Positions 61,019-64,000 of a stretch of DNA of 64,000 nt are shown one piece after another. Location of the stretch: NCBI GenBank assembly GCA_947498125.1, contig CANMJH010000002.1, forward strand, positions 687,001 to 751,000. The letters run 5' to 3'. Source of the DNA: an uncultured Nioella sp. GTDB taxonomy: Bacteria; Pseudomonadota; Alphaproteobacteria; Rhodobacterales; Rhodobacteraceae. How positions within the stretch are numbered: the first letter of the stretch is position 1; each line of letters starts with the position of its first letter. Both the position numbers and the translations under genes were made by a program. Under the pieces are notes generated by a model that saw only the letters and a program-made list of their open reading frames with translations, searched no databases and was not told where the DNA came from.

Positions 61019-62811
61019 TGGACGGGACAAATGTAGACAACAAAACCGTCGCTGAGCACATTGTTGATTTTCTAGGGCGGCGTGAGGTTGAGCATGTTTT
61101 CGGCCTTTGCGGGCACACAAATATCGCCGTATTGGCCGCTTTGGCTGACAGCCCGATTGATTTTATCACCGTGCGGCATGAGCAAATCGCCAGCCATGCG
61201 GCAGATGCCTATGCCCGCGTAACGGGCCGCGCATCCGTGGTGTTGTCGCACCTCTCTCCGGGCTTGACGAATTGCGCGACGGGGGTGGCGAATGCTGCAC
61301 TAGATTGTATTCCGATGGTCGTGATCGCAGGCGACATTCCTACCCATTACTACGGAAAGCACCCCCACCAAGAGGTGAACCTGCACGCAGATGCGGCCCA
61401 GTGGGAGATTTACCGCCCCTTCGTGAAACGCGCCTGGCGTGTGGATCGCGCTGACCTCATGGCAGAAATCCTGGAAAAGGCGTTCCATTTGGCCGAAAGT
61501 GGCCAGCCGGGCCCCGTCTTGGTCAACGTTCCGATGGATATATTCAGTGAGGTGATCCCGTCCGACAGCTTTGACCGGATCGCCTCCAACACCAAACATT
61601 TGGTCAAACCGTCCATAGATGATGAAACAGCCCGCCGGATTGTAAATGGTTTGGCTACGGCAGAGGCGCCTGTTGCCTATGTAGGCGGCGGGATTTTGTT
61701 GGCAAAGGCGAGCGCTGAGCTGGAAGAATTTGCAACTCATATGGGTCTGCCAATAGCCCACTCTCTCATGGGCAAGGGCGCGGTGCGTGATGATCACCCG
61801 CTGGTCATGGGCATGACAGGGTTTTGGGGCACGGAACTGGTAAACCAAACCTGCCTGAACGCGGACTTGGTATTTGCTGTCGGGACACGCTTTAAAGAGG
61901 CCGATTGTTCCAGCTGGTATCCCGGCTACACATTCAACATCGGGGCGAAGGGCAACGACACCAAGGTCATTCACATCGACATCGAACCCCAAGAGATTGG
62001 GCGTAACTATCCGACCGAGATCGGTGTTGTGGCGGATGCGAAAGCCGCGCTTCGCGTGCTGACCCGTGTGGCGAAAGAGATGTATCCAGATGGGTTTGAC
62101 CGCACTGAAAAGAAAGCCGAGATCGCGGCGTTTCGTACGTCGTTTAAGGCGTCCAACGTCGAGATGCAGACTTCAACCGCCTTCCCGATGATGCCGGAAC
62201 GCATCTTGGCGGACACCCGCGCAGCACTGCCCGATGATGCCATCATCACAACGGATGTGGGGTGGAACAAAAACGGCGTCGGTCAGCAATTTGATATCCT
62301 GACGCCGGGCTCGATCCTGACGCCGGGCGGCTTTGCAACGATGGGTTTCGGCCCGCCTGCGGCCATTGGCGCGAAACTAGCGGCGCCGGATCGCGTGGTG
62401 CTATCGCTTGTGGGTGACGGCGGCTTTGGTCAAAATCCATCAATGCTGGCAACAGCCGTTGAGCTTAATCTCGGGATTATCTGGCTTGTCATGAACAACA
62501 ACGCCTTCGGTACTATCGCGGGCCTACAAAAGGCGCATTACGGGCTGACCTATGGCACAACTTTTCCGGGCAGCGCCCAAGCGCCGACCAACGGGCCGGG
62601 CTACGCCGAGATCGCGCGCGCATATGGCGCCGAGGGTTTGCGCATCTCGTCTGCGGATGAGCTGTTGCCTGCATTGCAGGCGGCCATTGCCAGCGGCAAA
62701 CCAACCGTGTTGGATGTTCCTATGATCAACAACCCAACGCCAACGACAGGGCATTGGAATATCCTCGACATCTATTCACCCGACAAAGACGTCAGCCACG
62801 TATCGACCTAA
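61015..62811 (+). CDS. ThDP-dependent enzyme, acetolactate-synthase fold, GHxN motif
   Basis: 598 residues. PYR domain with catalytic Glu in RHEQIASHAADAYARVTGR, middle domain, and a PP domain with the Mg-diphosphate motif GDGGFGQNPSMLATA ... MNNNAFGTI. The N-terminal VFGLCGHTNIAVLAAL resembles the FGxxGHGNVA segment of IolD (trihydroxycyclohexanedione hydrolase) more than ordinary ALS, whose loop differs. It does not look like Xsc sulfoacetaldehyde acetyltransferase. It could decarboxylate or hydrolytically cleave a 2-oxo or 1,2-dione compound to give the aldehyde used by the preceding enzyme. GGAGATCGC precedes ATGATG. Confidence 0.8.
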   Translation: MMDGTNVDNKTVAEHIVDFLGRREVEHVFGLCGHTNIAVLAALADSPIDFITVRHEQIASHAADAYARVTGRASVVLSHLSPGLTNCATGVANAALDCIPMVVIAGDIPTHYYGKHPHQEVNLHADAAQWEIYRPFVKRAWRVDRADLMAEILEKAFHLAESGQPGPVLVNVPMDIFSEVIPSDSFDRIASNTKHLVKPSIDDETARRIVNGLATAEAPVAYVGGGILLAKASAELEEFATHMGLPIAHSLMGKGAVRDDHPLVMGMTGFWGTELVNQTCLNADLVFAVGTRFKEADCSSWYPGYTFNIGAKGNDTKVIHIDIEPQEIGRNYPTEIGVVADAKAALRVLTRVAKEMYPDGFDRTEKKAEIAAFRTSFKASNVEMQTSTAFPMMPERILADTRAALPDDAIITTDVGWNKNGVGQQFDILTPGSILTPGGFATMGFGPPAAIGAKLAAPDRVVLSLVGDGGFGQNPSMLATAVELNLGIIWLVMNNNAFGTIAGLQKAHYGLTYGTTFPGSAQAPTNGPGYAEIARAYGAEGLRISSADELLPALQAAIASGKPTVLDVPMINNPTPTTGHWNILDIYSPDKDVSHVST

Positions 62812-62823
62812 AGAAAGCCGCAG

Positions 62824-63588
62824 ATGGACAATCCCAAAAACAAATTCAAAGCCGCCATGGCGGCCGGCCAGCGGCAAATTGGCGTGTGGAATACAATCGG
62901 CGGAAACACGGTGCCGGAAATGTTGGGCGGTGCCGGGTATGATTGGGTTTTGATAGATTGCGAACACTCGGCAATTGAAACAGTCGAGGTATTGCCCGCG
63001 TTGCAAGCAATCGGCCAATACCCCGACACTTCGGCCGCTGTGCGGCTAGCGGCAAACGATCCGACCTTATTCAAACGAGTGCTCGACATGGGCGCGCAAA
63101 CCTTAATGGTTCCTTATGTGCAAACCTCGGAAGAGGCCGCAGCGGCGGTTCACGCAACGCGCTATGGCCCAAGCGGGATGCGTGGAATGGCGGGCATGAC
63201 CCGCGCCGCGCGCTATGGAAAAATTGACGATTATTACAATAGAGCCGAGGACGAACTGTGTCTCATCTTGCAAGTGGAAACCCTCGAAGGGTTAAGCAAT
63301 CTGGACGCAATTGCAAAAATCGAAGGTGTCGATGCTGTGTTCATAGGACCCACCGACCTTAGCGCAAGTATGGGGCTGCGGGGACAGGTGACTCATCCGG
63401 ATGTGGACAAAGCGGTCAGTGATGCCATTACACGGTTGGTCGAAATCGGTGTTCCTGTCGGTGTCATGGCGCTCGATCCGGATGTTGCTGACCGCTATCT
63501 GACTTTAGGGGCATCATTCGTTGCGGTCGCGGTGGATCTGGTGCTGCTAGAGCAAGCCGTTTCCGCTATCCGTGTCAGGTTCGCCTAA
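62824..63588 (+). CDS. HpcH/HpaI-family aldolase
   Basis: 254 residues. Catalytic residues of the family are visible: His in DCEHSAIETV, Arg in AVRLAANDP, metal Glu in LQVETLEG and metal Asp in FIGPTDLSASMG. These class II aldolases reversibly split 4-hydroxy-2-oxo acids to pyruvate plus an aldehyde. It would give the last C-C cleavage of the pathway. Last gene of the unit, 12 bases after the ThDP enzyme. No terminator is evident after it. Confidence 0.92.
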   Translation: MDNPKNKFKAAMAAGQRQIGVWNTIGGNTVPEMLGGAGYDWVLIDCEHSAIETVEVLPALQAIGQYPDTSAAVRLAANDPTLFKRVLDMGAQTLMVPYVQTSEEAAAAVHATRYGPSGMRGMAGMTRAARYGKIDDYYNRAEDELCLILQVETLEGLSNLDAIAKIEGVDAVFIGPTDLSASMGLRGQVTHPDVDKAVSDAITRLVEIGVPVGVMALDPDVADRYLTLGASFVAVAVDLVLLEQAVSAIRVRFA

Positions 63589-64000
63589 CGGTGTTGACGA
63601 GCTTTGGCGCTTAGCCTCTTTTCTGCCGATATTCTCTAGATTTTTAGGGCTTGGGCACGTTGTAGAGCGGTCGCATTCATACCTTCGAGGTTACCCGGTA
63701 TTTCATCTCTTGATGCAAACTGTGGGCGAGATAGGCGTCGATCTAATCTGCGACAGGGTCGCCTGACGGTATGGTCCGGCAGAGAAAACAGAAAGCTGGG
63801 TAGCTAGCTGACATGTTCATCACAGCCGATGAGCGGACTGATGGCGTTACGGCTGGAATCAGTTCTCGCTTGCCTGATCGGAACGGCGCACCCGGATCCC
63901 AACACTCGGAAAACCGAATTTCCACAAACTCGTACCGCCGGGATCGCAAACAGGGACTGCTGCCCGCAATTGGCCCCGGTTATGTTCAGAATCGCGTCGC
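63589..64000. other. Gap at the right edge without a recognisable gene
   Basis: About 410 bases with only short frames (up to about 70 codons) that resemble nothing I know. No terminator or repeat stands out. It may hold the promoter of a gene beyond the window. Confidence 0.3.

Noticed and set aside
61015-62811. Xsc sulfoacetaldehyde acetyltransferase, linking the right-hand cluster to sulfonates
   Set aside because: The N-terminal loop and cofactor region resemble IolD/ALS rather than Xsc, so a sulfonate route is not supported by this gene.
41779-64000. Direct repeat of the tRNA-Met 3' end as an att site bounding an island
   Set aside because: I found no second copy of the tRNA 3' end in the window; the far end could lie outside.
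1-64000. CRISPR arrays, insertion sequences or rRNA genes
   Set aside because: No regularly spaced repeats, transposase genes or rRNA segments were seen.

Overview
The window looks like chromosome of an alphaproteobacterium of the order Rhodobacterales (Roseobacter-type). The signs are the hemN-fnrL-usp-ccoNOQP-ccoGHIS block with FNR boxes, a TrcR/DUF1013 regulator, the dnaX-ybaB-recR group, a short SRP RNA with the alphaproteobacterial signature loop, a fused yejABEF importer, and TRAP and tripartite tricarboxylate transporters. No insertion sequence, CRISPR array or intact phage gene was seen. The only mobile-DNA trace is a decayed serine recombinase beside a tRNA-Met gene.

Layout. 1-4.1 kb: mixed small genes (a partial SDR, DUF1992, MarR, a YARHG/DUF4453-like secreted protein, TrcR, RNase T2, a small orphan). 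4.3-7.5 kb: recR, ybaB, dnaX and a DUF202 membrane protein. 7.7-16 kb: an ankyrin-repeat protein, rsgA, the SRP RNA, a CpdB-like phosphoesterase, nudC, an SRPBCC protein, pheA and a membrane-anchored cytochrome c. 16.2-22 kb: the yejABEF peptide importer. 22-34.5 kb: the microaerobic respiration block, with four FNR-type boxes placed at hemN/fnrL, usp, ccoN and ccoG. Two Flp-pilin-like genes sit between ccoP and ccoG. 34.5-41.7 kb: a SPOR-tailed D,D-carboxypeptidase, hemF, an SDR, hemE, hemC and an FAD-linked oxidase. 41.8-43.6 kb: tRNA-Met, the recombinase remnant and a catalase-like protein.

The right-hand 20 kb is accessory metabolism. A minus-strand operon (49.9 to 43.8 kb) encodes a HutC-type GntR regulator, a ComA (phosphosulfolactate synthase)-like protein, a TctCBA transporter and a formylglycine-type sulfatase, which suggests uptake and use of an organosulfur acid. 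Next to it, a FadR/FCD-type GntR gene is divergent from a plus-strand cluster (51.2-63.6 kb). That cluster encodes a Gfo/Idh oxidoreductase, a TRAP transporter, a QuiC-like TIM-barrel/HPPD fusion, an NAD-type shikimate/quinate dehydrogenase, a citryl-CoA-lyase-like protein, a stand-alone TIM-barrel isomerase/dehydratase, a CoA-acylating aldehyde dehydrogenase, a ThDP enzyme with an IolD-like GHxN motif, and an HpaI-type aldolase.

Three near-identical 7-3-7 inverted repeats (AAAATAT-N3-ATATTTT) precede the three transcription units of this cluster and mark it as one regulon. In the QuiC-like fusion three of the four TIM-barrel metal ligands appear to be lost, while the stand-alone TIM barrel keeps four. 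The enzyme set matches no pathway I know as a whole. My inference is catabolism of a hydroaromatic or cyclitol-like acid, with the last steps yielding acyl-CoA and pyruvate-type products.
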